Shown here one piece after another: positions 1 to 5,748 of a stretch of 54,919 bases of DNA. Source of the stretch: a virus; the IMG/VR virus record IMGVR_UViG_3300029915_000036, positions 1 to 54,919 of that record; one strand, written 5' to 3'. The notes under the pieces are model-generated. The model worked only from the letters and a program-made list of their open reading frames with translations. It searched no databases and had not been told where the DNA came from. Position 1 is the stretch's first letter. Every line of letters starts with the position of its first letter. A program made the translations under genes and the position numbers.

Positions 1-2
1 GC

Positions 3-164
3 AAGGAAGTTTTTGCAGTTACCTACACAGACAAGAGCGGTAAGCTGATGCAAACGATTTTCACCACCATCCGCGAAGAGGCATGCGCTTGGGGTCGGAT
101 TATTAGGGAGCACGGCTACTGCATGTCAGCCCGTCCGTTCCCCGCGCATTACCTCGACCGCTAA
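3..164 (+). CDS. Hypothetical protein, 5' end outside window
   Basis: An open frame enters from the left edge and stops at the TAA at 162-164, leaving 53 visible residues beginning KEVFAVTYTDKSGKL and ending PFPAHYLDR. No family is recognised. The stop overlaps the ATG of the next gene (TAATG), the same coupled spacing seen through this rightward cluster, which supports it as a real gene tail. Confidence 0.55.
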   Translation, partial: KEVFAVTYTDKSGKLMQTIFTTIREEACAWGRIIREHGYCMSARPFPAHYLDR

Positions 165-484
165 TGCCTCGCAAAACCGAGGGGCTTAGGCCCCTCACAG
201 ATGCCGAACGACAGGCTAGGCGGCGCCAGCGGAAGACCTCAGAAATGCAGCGGCTACTAGCCATTGAGGAACATGCTGGGATGCTTCGGGATGCCGTCGA
301 GAGCATCGCGGCTGGACATGCGCAGAAAGCAGAAACGATCCGCGCTCAATGCCGCCTGCTGGTACGCGCATACGATGAAGGAACTCAGGGCGGAATTCGA
401 ACGTCTTGGACTGGCCGACCTTCTGCACTGACGCAACCGGCGGCGCTTCGGCGCCGCCTGACACCAACGAGGGAAACACCATGA
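164..484 (+). CDS. Small basic hypothetical phage protein
   Basis: A 106-residue protein, basic and rich in Arg, Ala and Glu, with a likely helical segment over roughly residues 10-75 (DAERQARRRQRK onward). The last 35 residues are low in predicted structure and may be poorly conserved. Its start overlaps the previous stop (TAATG) and its stop overlaps the next ATG (ATGA), so translation is probably coupled. No family is recognised. Confidence 0.6.
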   Translation: MPRKTEGLRPLTDAERQARRRQRKTSEMQRLLAIEEHAGMLRDAVESIAAGHAQKAETIRAQCRLLVRAYDEGTQGGIRTSWTGRPSALTQPAALRRRLTPTRETP

Positions 485-552
485 TACCGTTCGTATTCTT
501 CATGCTGGCTTTACTTGCCGCTACTTCAATACACGAAGCAATGGGGAAATAA
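481..552 (+). CDS. Tiny membrane peptide (23 aa)
   Basis: ATG at 481 overlaps the preceding stop and follows the purine-rich stretch gagggaaacacc. The product is a single hydrophobic stretch (PFVFFMLALLAATSI) with a short polar tail, consistent with one membrane helix. Its TAA is immediately followed by the ATG of the next gene. Very short, so it rests on context and composition only. Confidence 0.4.
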   Translation: MIPFVFFMLALLAATSIHEAMGK

Positions 553-771
553 ATGACCAAATACAAAGTAACCATTACCAACGCGATCACCCGCTACGAG
601 CGGGCGAGCGTCGAGATTGACGCCGATGACGATGCCGACCCGGAGATCGTTGCCGAAATGGCGCTGGGCACCGACTTGGAATGGGAAGCCAGGTGCGGCG
701 ATTGGGAGGGACCGACGTATTTTGAGGTTGAGAGCGAAGATGCGCCAACGCTGAGTTGGCGCGTGGAATGA
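553..771 (+). CDS. Small acidic hypothetical protein
   Basis: A 72-residue acidic protein starting MTKYKVTITNAITRYERAS, with probable beta strands and an Asp-rich turn (DADDDADPE). The pattern resembles small phage early proteins but no family is assigned. It starts directly at the previous stop and its own TGA overlaps the next small ORF. Confidence 0.65.
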   Translation: MTKYKVTITNAITRYERASVEIDADDDADPEIVAEMALGTDLEWEARCGDWEGPTYFEVESEDAPTLSWRVE

Positions 772-839
772 CGCGCGATCACCTGGAATGGATGTTGATC
801 ATGCTGGCGCTGCTGGAGGTGCTCCACGCAGCATTCTGA
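768..839 (+). CDS. Tiny membrane peptide (23 aa)
   Basis: ATG at 768 overlaps the previous TGA (ATGA). The peptide has a short polar head (TRDHLEW) and one hydrophobic helix (MLIMLALLEVLHAAF). It is the second such mini-membrane ORF in this cluster. Support comes from coupling and amphipathic composition only. Confidence 0.35.
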   Translation: MTRDHLEWMLIMLALLEVLHAAF

Positions 840-866
840 GACTGAACAAAAAAGAGGGACAAAGCC

Positions 867-1766
867 ATGGGCTATACACATTACTGGGCGCAAACCCGCG
901 CCTTTACACAAGACGAATGGATGGAATTGTCAGAAGACATTGGCGCTATACTGTCATACGTCGAAAACGAACTAGGCATTCCGCTTGCTGATGGCAGGGG
1001 GGAGCGGCGCACCCGGCCTTCTTTCGGCGCCGATGAAATCGCTTTCAACGGCAGTGGGGACGATTCGCACGCGACGTTCACCATCACGCGCAAGCGTGTG
1101 AAGTCATGGGCGGGCGGAGAGGCCGGCTACGATTCCTGCAAAACAGCGTGCAAGCCGTACGATGTCGCGGCAACGGCATGCCTTTGCTACCTTGCCAGCG
1201 TGACCGAAACGCACAGTGTTTCGTCCGATGGTGACGGATCAGACTTCGTTGATGGATTGAATGCAGCCCGGCAAGCCGTTCCGCGCAAGGCGAACGTTTT
1301 GGATATCCCGATGGGGATCATGCAGCGTGACCGTTGGACCGGGCCGTGGGTGAATGTCGAGGGCGGGGCTTACGATGTCCATTTCGGCATTGATGGCTTT
1401 GGCTATGTTGAGCACATCAAATCGGATTCCTGGTATCGCTTTGATAGCCATGAATCGCTGGCTCGTTTTCTGGAAACCAATAAACGGGCGGTGTTTCGCA
1501 CCGCAGACAGAACAAGCTTCGGCAGCTACGGAAAGGTTGAGCCCGATATCTGGAACGCATCGGGCTGTTTCAATGCGGCGCGCAAGGCGCGGATTGCCCG
1601 TGCGCAGACCAAGGTTTTGGCTGGATTGTTCCCCGTTGACGCCGCGCACGCGCATAGGCCGCTGGCTTTCGTGCGGCCGGGCGAACTTCCGCGCCCAGAA
1701 GATAACGGCACGTTCTGCTGCTCGCTAAAGGAGCTGATTCAGCGCTGCGACACCGTTGCGGCCTGA
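867..1766 (+). CDS. Conserved phage protein with GYTHYW start
   Basis: A 299-residue protein beginning MGYTHYW, a start I associate with a recurrent uncharacterised phage and prophage family. The middle contains several Cys and aromatic residues (CKTACKPYDVAATACLCY at about 92-109), and the last 30 residues contain a Cys pair (FCCSLKEL). No catalytic motif is recognised and the role is unknown. It follows a purine-rich leader (aaaaaagagggacaaagcc) that serves as its ribosome-binding region, and it is the largest gene of the left rightward cluster. Confidence 0.75.
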   Translation: MGYTHYWAQTRAFTQDEWMELSEDIGAILSYVENELGIPLADGRGERRTRPSFGADEIAFNGSGDDSHATFTITRKRVKSWAGGEAGYDSCKTACKPYDVAATACLCYLASVTETHSVSSDGDGSDFVDGLNAARQAVPRKANVLDIPMGIMQRDRWTGPWVNVEGGAYDVHFGIDGFGYVEHIKSDSWYRFDSHESLARFLETNKRAVFRTADRTSFGSYGKVEPDIWNASGCFNAARKARIARAQTKVLAGLFPVDAAHAHRPLAFVRPGELPRPEDNGTFCCSLKELIQRCDTVAA

Positions 1767-1827
1767 TGCCGATGGAGTCCGGGTTAGCCCGGCTCTACCG
1801 ACACCAGTCGGGAAACAGGAGAGATAC

Positions 1828-2112
1828 ATGGAAAATCCACTTATCGGCCAACGCGTACTGATCCGCACCTACTCGGCCGGTGTCCACATTGGCACGCTCG
1901 TTAGCGCCGACGGCATGGAAGCGCACCTCACGGATGCACTGCGCCTGTGGCGCTGGGAAAATGGGGGGCTTTCGCTCTCGGCCGTGGCGACGAACGGCAT
2001 CAAGGGCGGGCGGTTGAACCGTACACCGCAGGTGTTTCTGACCAATTGCATAGAATTCATCCCGACAACGGCAGCGGCGGAGAAAACATATGTCAAATTT
2101 ATCGAGGACTGA
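1828..2112 (+). CDS. DUF6948-like protein
   Basis: Start chosen at ATG 1828, preceded by caggagagatac, rather than an upstream in-frame start that overlaps the previous gene. The 94-residue product has the pattern GQRVLIRTYSAGVHIGTL near the N-terminus, then an Ala/Asp stretch and a WRWENGG segment, which matches what I recall of the DUF6948 phage family. Function is unknown. Its last codons overlap the start of the Gly-rich gene that follows. Confidence 0.7.
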   Translation: MENPLIGQRVLIRTYSAGVHIGTLVSADGMEAHLTDALRLWRWENGGLSLSAVATNGIKGGRLNRTPQVFLTNCIEFIPTTAAAEKTYVKFIED

Positions 2113-2458
2113 TGTGGCGACCAGACACCACGGCCACGACGGTGACGGCTGGGATGGCGGCTCCGGCTACGTCTACGGCTCCGGCTCCAGCCCCGGCCTC
2201 GGCCTCGGCTGGGGCCCCAGCTACGGCTTGGGCTCCGGCTGGGGCTCCGGCGACGGCTGCGGCCTGGGGTACGGTGACGGCTACAGCGGCGGCGCCGGCG
2301 ACGGCTACGGCTGGGGTGGCGGCGAAGGTGACGGCTGCGGCTTCGGCGACGGCTACGGTGACGGCTGGGGCGGTGGCTACGGCGGTGGCTCTGGCGCCGG
2401 CGACGGCTACGGCTGGGGCGGCGGCGACGGCTACCGTGGCGGCTCCGGAGACGGCTAG
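2090..2458 (+). CDS. Gly/Asp/Tyr-rich repetitive protein
   Basis: ATG at 2090 lies inside the end of the DUF6948-like gene. After about 20 ordinary residues the 122-residue product becomes almost entirely Gly, Asp, Tyr, Ser and Trp in short units such as GDGYG, GSGWG and GDGCG. Composition suggests a disordered or stacked-aromatic chain. The frame stays open through about 300 bases of repeat while another frame gives an Ala/Thr/Pro-rich product, so the choice rests on the coupled start and on a remembered association of Gly-rich ORFs with DUF6948 genes. Role unknown. Confidence 0.5.
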   Translation: MSNLSRTDVATRHHGHDGDGWDGGSGYVYGSGSSPGLGLGWGPSYGLGSGWGSGDGCGLGYGDGYSGGAGDGYGWGGGEGDGCGFGDGYGDGWGGGYGGGSGAGDGYGWGGGDGYRGGSGDG

Positions 2459-2472
2459 GGGAGAAAACATAT

Positions 2473-2646
2473 ATGACAAGCTACCAGATGAAGTTGGTTG
2501 GCCAACTTGCTGATGCCTACCGCGCATTACGGCAAGCCGGACACCATGAACCGCCACCACCAACGGATTTGCAGCGACGCATTGATTTCGTGCTGATGCT
2601 GCTGACACCGGAAAATGCACCTGGCACAGGAGAACATGCCGCATGA
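2473..2646 (+). CDS. Small hypothetical protein (57 aa)
   Basis: ATG at 2473 is preceded by ggggagaaaacatat, a good ribosome-binding context. The 57-residue product (starts MTSYQMKLVGQLADAYRALR) has an N-terminal helix, a Pro-rich middle and a second hydrophobic helix (RIDFVLMLLTPEN). Its stop overlaps the next ATG. No family is recognised. Confidence 0.55.
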   Translation: MTSYQMKLVGQLADAYRALRQAGHHEPPPPTDLQRRIDFVLMLLTPENAPGTGEHAA

Positions 2647-2834
2647 CCACCTATCAGGTTATCAGCGCCACGCTATGCCGTGACTTTCTCACGCTCAAAG
2701 AGGCAGAGGAGATGTTTCACCGACTGCCCTTTGCCGAACTGATCCTTAGCACTTGGCGCCCTTGCAGCATGGGCCGCTCATCGATGGAGCTTATCGCCAC
2801 ATCGAAGTATCTTCCGGCGCTGCTACATGACTGA
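2643..2834 (+). CDS. Small hypothetical protein (63 aa)
   Basis: A 63-residue protein beginning MTTYQVISATLCRDFLTLKE, coupled to the upstream gene by an ATGA overlap and to the next ORF by an 8-base overlap. No recognised domain; function unknown. Confidence 0.5.
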   Translation: MTTYQVISATLCRDFLTLKEAEEMFHRLPFAELILSTWRPCSMGRSSMELIATSKYLPALLHD

Positions 2835-3009
2835 CGATCCGGAGCTAGGCGTGCGTCTGCTGCTGACGCGCGCCGCTCGACTAAGGCAGCGCTGCCACCA
2901 GAAAATCAGGGGAAACAAACTTGAACAAGCTAGATCTAAGGCTGCTGACCGTTCACGAGAAATCGCCAGATCCGTTGACGATACCGCCACGGCCGAAGCG
3001 GCTGACTGA
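2827..3009 (+). CDS. Small basic hypothetical protein
   Basis: A 60-residue Arg/Ala-rich ORF beginning MTDDPELGVRLLLTRAARL. It overlaps the previous stop in the way used throughout this cluster. Its second half overlaps a TTG-initiated ORF (2921-3094) in another frame with a better ribosome-binding site, so either or both may be translated. Confidence 0.4.
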   Translation: MTDDPELGVRLLLTRAARLRQRCHQKIRGNKLEQARSKAADRSREIARSVDDTATAEAAD

Positions 3010-3094
3010 CGATGCGCCATGGCAGCTATGGGTGTCATGGACAGCTTTCCGCTTCCCGCAGGGGAGCGACGTATCAGATTCCATCAAGGACTGA
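2921..3094 (+). CDS. Possible TTG-started small protein (57 aa)
   Basis: TTG at 2921 is preceded by caggggaaacaaac, a strong ribosome-binding context. The 57-residue product (starts with NKLDLRLLTVHEKSPD after the initiator) contains PWQLWVSWTAFRFPQGSD, which reads like a folded-protein segment. It is out of frame with the overlapping 2827-3009 ORF. No family is recognised. Confidence 0.4.
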   Translation: MNKLDLRLLTVHEKSPDPLTIPPRPKRLTDDAPWQLWVSWTAFRFPQGSDVSDSIKD

Positions 3095-3103
3095 GGGGAA
3101 CAA

Positions 3104-3178
3104 ATGTCAATTTATAGCATTCAACTCACGCCGAGCATGGTCGACCTTGCCCGCAACGCATCGGATTCCGGCCGGTGA
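3104..3178 (+). CDS. Tiny peptide (24 aa)
   Basis: ATG at 3104 follows gaggggaacaa, a clear ribosome-binding site. The 24-residue peptide starts MSIYSIQLTPSMVDL. Its TGA overlaps the GTG of the HTH gene that follows, so it may act mainly as a translational leader. Supported only by the site and the coupling. Confidence 0.35.
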   Translation: MSIYSIQLTPSMVDLARNASDSGR

Positions 3179-3378
3179 CGCCGATGGAATTCCGCGATGA
3201 ACTGCGCAGTCGCGGACTGTCAATTCTGGATTTCGCCGAGCTGACCGGATGCAACAAGAACACGGTCGGAGGCTGGGGCAAGACAAGGGGCGGAATTTTC
3301 CGCCCCTTTCCCAAATGGGTTACGCTGGTTCTAAACCAGATGGAGAGGACCGATGCCGTTCGACGGGAATCACGATAA
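3175..3378 (+). CDS. Small helix-turn-helix DNA-binding protein
   Basis: A 67-residue protein. Residues about 5-35 (EFRDELRSRGLSILDFAELT then GCNKNTVGGWGK) match the recognition pattern of Cro/C1-type HTH domains: a helix, a turn around GC, and a second helix ending in W. The tail has the PFPKWVTLVLNQM segment typical of short phage HTH proteins. GTG 3175 overlaps the preceding stop; ATG 3184 is an alternative start. Likely a transcriptional regulator of the early cluster, with target unknown. Confidence 0.65.
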   Translation: MTPMEFRDELRSRGLSILDFAELTGCNKNTVGGWGKTRGGIFRPFPKWVTLVLNQMERTDAVRRESR

Positions 3379-3517
3379 CTGGGGGCGCCCGCCACCGGAC
3401 GAACCGCCAGCGCCGCGTTACCACATGGCGGAAACCGCCTGGCCCGTCCTGATAGCCTGCATCATCGCCATTTCTGGCGTGGTGCTGCTCGCGATCGTCG
3501 TGGCCTCGGAAATGTAA
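3353..3517 (+). CDS. Small single-pass membrane protein (54 aa)
   Basis: ATG at 3353 is preceded by atggagaggaccg. The 54-residue product has a polar Pro-rich head (PFDGNHDNWGRPPPDEP) and a C-terminal hydrophobic helix (PVLIACIIAISGVVLLAIVV). It is the last gene before the rightward terminator. Probably a membrane-anchored accessory protein; no family is assigned. Confidence 0.55.
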   Translation: MPFDGNHDNWGRPPPDEPPAPRYHMAETAWPVLIACIIAISGVVLLAIVVASEM

Positions 3518-3521
3518 AAAG

Positions 3522-3542
3522 AAAGGCGCCTAGGGCGCCTTT
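3522..3542. terminator. Hairpin terminator between convergent genes
   Basis: A perfect 9-bp inverted repeat, aaaggcgcc / ggcgccttt, with a 3-base tag loop. It sits 4 bases after the stop of the rightward cluster and touches the stop of the leftward ORF at 3541. The A and T tracts on the two sides give a U-run in either direction, so it can serve both transcripts. Confidence 0.8.
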
Positions 3543-3684
3543 AGTTTGAAAGGGAGGAAACAACAGACCACGTCACGGTCATCAGCCGAACCGAATATAG
3601 GGCCAGCGCCGGAATCCTTAAAGGGGCATTTGGAAAATTCAGCGGATTCAGATTCTGGATCGCGGTCATCGGGTTATCGGGCAT
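3541..3684 (-). CDS. Small hypothetical protein (47 aa)
   Basis: Its ATG overlaps the end of the upstream leftward gene. The 47-residue product begins MPDNPMTAIQNLNPLN and ends with a mildly hydrophobic stretch (IPALALYSVRLMTVTWSVV). The stop lies in the base of the terminator stem, consistent with being the last leftward gene. A longer in-frame ORF extends upstream but would overlap the neighbouring gene heavily. Confidence 0.4.
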   Translation of the reverse strand: MPDNPMTAIQNLNPLNFPNAPLRIPALALYSVRLMTVTWSVVSSLSN

Positions 3685-3934
3685 CGTCGGTTGCCTTCGG
3701 GATATTGAACGCTCCACGCCAGACTGATAGGTCGGGAATGCCTTCAGCGCCGATCTTGACTTCCAGGCGCATGGCATCGAGCAACTGACGTAACGCCATT
3801 GTGGTGCGGGGGTTGTAGTCCATTGAGAACACCCGCTCGCCACCACTATCAATCTCTACACCCATTATTCCAGGGGAGTGTTCCCGAACTCGAAAGCCCC
3901 TTAGTTCGGCGGTCGTTGGGATTTCAGCGGGCAT
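3674..3934 (-). CDS. Hypothetical phage protein (86 aa)
   Basis: Start taken at the ATG at 3934, which follows ctggaggctg and overlaps the end of the upstream gene. The frame is open further upstream, but that part lies inside two neighbouring genes. The product (starts MPAEIPTTAELRGFRV) alternates short predicted strands and helices, with FSMDYNPRTTMALRQLLDAM in the middle. No family is recognised. Confidence 0.55.
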   Translation of the reverse strand: MPAEIPTTAELRGFRVREHSPGIMGVEIDSGGERVFSMDYNPRTTMALRQLLDAMRLEVKIGAEGIPDLSVWRGAFNIPKATDDAR

Positions 3935-4247
3935 TTGATTCAGCCTCCAGCCTGCCAGGGTCGGTGCGGCCATGTTCCATGCCGCTAAGTTCTGCTGCTC
4001 TAAGTCCAAGGCGCCTGGCACAATCACGAACGCCTTCGCCGCGAGCGACGCGCGCCTTGTAGTGTGTCCTGCCGCGCGCCACCCAATCAGCTTTTGTGGC
4101 CGATATACGCTTCTCACCGAGACACAGACCGCAGCGTATTGCTGGGTCAAAGTGGCCGCCTTCCGCTCCGTCAACGAAGGCCGCCATTGAACCCTTCCCG
4201 TGACAGGCGCAGCATTCGACTGTCGTTTCAGGTTGGTCACTTGCCAT
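3924..4247 (-). CDS. Small protein with Cys pairs (zinc-ribbon-like)
   Basis: A 107-residue protein starting MASDQPETTVECCACHGKG. CxxC at the start (CCAC) and a second Cys pair about 30 residues later (CGLC) give a four-Cys zinc-binding pattern like DnaJ-type or ribbon domains. The second half (RGEGVRDCARRLGLRAAELSG) looks like an HTH helix pair. The start overlaps the preceding DUF4326-like gene. Probably a small nucleic-acid-binding phage protein; this function is inference. Confidence 0.55.
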   Translation of the reverse strand: MASDQPETTVECCACHGKGSMAAFVDGAEGGHFDPAIRCGLCLGEKRISATKADWVARGRTHYKARVARGEGVRDCARRLGLRAAELSGMEHGRTDPGRLEAESNAR

Positions 4248-4560
4248 TTGCGATCTCCAACAAAACATCGGCGTGGCATGGCTGATCTAGCGGACAGAAG
4301 CATGCCAGTGATTTGCCTCCTAGTTCGGTCCTGACTTCGTTGACCCAATCCGGGCTATCGCTACGCCAATCACGATACATGTCCACCACTTCGGCCCGCA
4401 TTTCGCGCTCTGTATTGAACAAATTGCTCTGCGCTTGCCACGGGAACGGATTACCCCATTTCGTCGGGCGTCCGACATAAACAGCGCCTTCCGGCATCCT
4501 CCAGCCCCTTTCGCGTTTGCGCTGGATGCGCTGCGGCTTGGTTGGGTCAGGCTTGTTCAT
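4237..4560 (-). CDS. DUF4326-like protein
   Basis: Start at ATG 4560, with the ribosome-binding stretch gaaagg upstream inside the longer open frame. Two segments match the DUF4326 pattern: EGAVYVGRPTKWGNPFPW near the N-terminus and LACFCPLDQPCHADVLLEI near the C-terminus, the latter with Cys and His residues that could bind metal. The family is widespread in phages and has no established biochemical role. It lies in a chain of short overlaps with both neighbours. Confidence 0.8.
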   Translation of the reverse strand: MNKPDPTKPQRIQRKRERGWRMPEGAVYVGRPTKWGNPFPWQAQSNLFNTEREMRAEVVDMYRDWRSDSPDWVNEVRTELGGKSLACFCPLDQPCHADVLLEIANGK

Positions 4561-5212
4561 CTTGATAATCCTTTCCACGCTTCTTTCGTTTTCGGTTTGA
4601 TTCCGCGACCTTTAGCCCGGCTTCATGCTGTTTCTGCGCATCCTTACGCTTCCCGAGATACAAGAACGCTGTCGGTCGCGAGACACCGAACTCCTTGCAC
4701 AGTTTGGTGGTGGGGTAATCCGCACTCGGTAGCGCCCAATAGGGCCGCATCTTCTCCACGGAAGCCTGGGCAATCTCACTGCGCCTTTTGCCTGAAGCCT
4801 CTCCCCCTGGCACTCCAGCCGGACTAAAGCGGCGTAAGGCGCTACGGAAGGCTGTCTTAAGCCCATCCAGGTCTGCATTGGCCGGATTGATAAGCAAGTT
4901 TTCAGCAATGGCCTGAAGCTGCTCATGCCGAGCGGCAACCCGCATCAGAACAGCCATAAGGTCGGTCGTGTTCCATGCGAGGACCGTCAAGCTGGCGACC
5001 CAAATAATCTCATCAACATTCACTCGACCGTGAGCGCGCAGCAGGTTGGTATCGCGTTCTTTGAGCGACCTTCGAGACTTGAGACCAGCGCGAGGAAGGA
5101 TGTCTCGATAGACCGCGCCTGATCGCCATTCGGGAATTGCCCGATCAAGCAGTTCTTCCTGCCGGGCAGTCGGCCAGTCCGGCCTGATGTTGGATAGGTA
5201 AGTCCGCGTCAT
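4547..5212 (-). CDS. HTH DNA-binding phage protein
   Basis: A 221-residue protein and first gene of the leftward cluster. The N-terminal 100 residues are helical. Residues about 165-195 (PTTKLCKEFGVSRPTAFLYL) read as a helix-turn-helix with the G-V-S turn, followed by a Lys/Arg-rich tail (NRKRKKRGKDY). A promoter-like sequence ends 7 bases before its ATG. Probably a regulator of the cluster, perhaps autoregulatory; no named family is assigned. Confidence 0.6.
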   Translation of the reverse strand: MTRTYLSNIRPDWPTARQEELLDRAIPEWRSGAVYRDILPRAGLKSRRSLKERDTNLLRAHGRVNVDEIIWVASLTVLAWNTTDLMAVLMRVAARHEQLQAIAENLLINPANADLDGLKTAFRSALRRFSPAGVPGGEASGKRRSEIAQASVEKMRPYWALPSADYPTTKLCKEFGVSRPTAFLYLGKRKDAQKQHEAGLKVAESNRKRKKRGKDYQDEQA

Positions 5213-5219
5213 GAAATTC

Positions 5220-5248
5220 TATATAGGGGAAAGTTAACCAACGTGCAA
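5220..5248 (-). promoter_or_regulatory. Promoter for the leftward HTH gene
   Basis: Read on the minus strand, TTGCAC (5248-5243) and TATATA (5225-5220) are separated by 17 bases. The -10 element ends 7 bases before the ATG at 5212, leaving almost no room for a leader, so the message may be leaderless. Based on consensus match and spacing only. Confidence 0.5.
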
Positions 5249-5256
5249 GATAAAAC

Positions 5257-5285
5257 TTGACGAACTGGGTCGGGTGGTCCATATT
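5257..5285 (+). promoter_or_regulatory. Promoter for rightward small genes
   Basis: TTGACG (5257-5262) and CATATT (5280-5285) with a 17-base spacer, ahead of the gene starting at 5328. It lies back-to-back with the leftward promoter, forming a compact divergent control region where the flanking HTH protein could act. Confidence 0.5.
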
Positions 5286-5327
5286 CACGTCAGCAACAGA
5301 GACCACACACCAACCGGAGGCGACGTG

Positions 5328-5522
5328 ATGAAGGTTGAGATCGTCGGTGATCCAGGCCCAGAGTGGACGGATAACCCGCGCAAACTGGATATGTCCGAGG
5401 CTTATGAAGTCGTCCATCTTACCAGATTGGAGGGCATCAAGCGTCATAGGCAGCTAACCCGCTCGACACTTGCCGCCGCTGCGCGGGAAGTGGACGATCT
5501 GCGGCGCATCGCTGGGCGATAG
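5328..5522 (+). CDS. Small hypothetical protein (64 aa)
   Basis: ATG at 5328 is preceded by ccggaggcgacgtg, a strong ribosome-binding site, so it is preferred over an in-frame upstream start. The product begins MKVEIVGDPGPEWTDNPRKL and ends in a charged helix (TRSTLAAAAREVDDLRRIAG). Family unknown. Confidence 0.6.
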   Translation: MKVEIVGDPGPEWTDNPRKLDMSEAYEVVHLTRLEGIKRHRQLTRSTLAAAAREVDDLRRIAGR

Positions 5523-5543
5523 CCAAACGGGCAGGAAAGAAAC

Positions 5544-5741
5544 ATGACCTATCGATACTTCCTCAAGGCCGATCATCAACCTGACTGGCAAGAGGTTCTA
5601 AAGGAAGTCTGGATCAAGGCAGAGCGCCGTGCTGGGTTCCGTCCGCACTGCGCCAGCACAGATCCAGCGTACATGACGACATGCGCGACTGGTGGGTTCT
5701 GTGGTGGCGGCGTCAGTGGCCGCGTCGAGACAATATCCTAA
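5544..5741 (+). CDS. Small hypothetical protein (65 aa)
   Basis: ATG at 5544 follows gcaggaaagaaac. The product begins MTYRYFLKADHQPDWQEVLK and ends with a Cys/Gly-rich tail (TCATGGFCGGGVSG). It forms a two-gene unit with the gene before it and converges on the leftward SPRY-domain gene. Function unknown. Confidence 0.55.
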   Translation: MTYRYFLKADHQPDWQEVLKEVWIKAERRAGFRPHCASTDPAYMTTCATGGFCGGGVSGRVETIS

Positions 5742-5748
5742 ACGGAGA

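Noticed and set aside
1947-2650. Long Ala/Thr/Pro or Ala/Val frames on both strands across the Gly-rich gene
   Set aside because: These are other frames of the same low-complexity repeat; the GDG frame is preferred because of its start and coupling.
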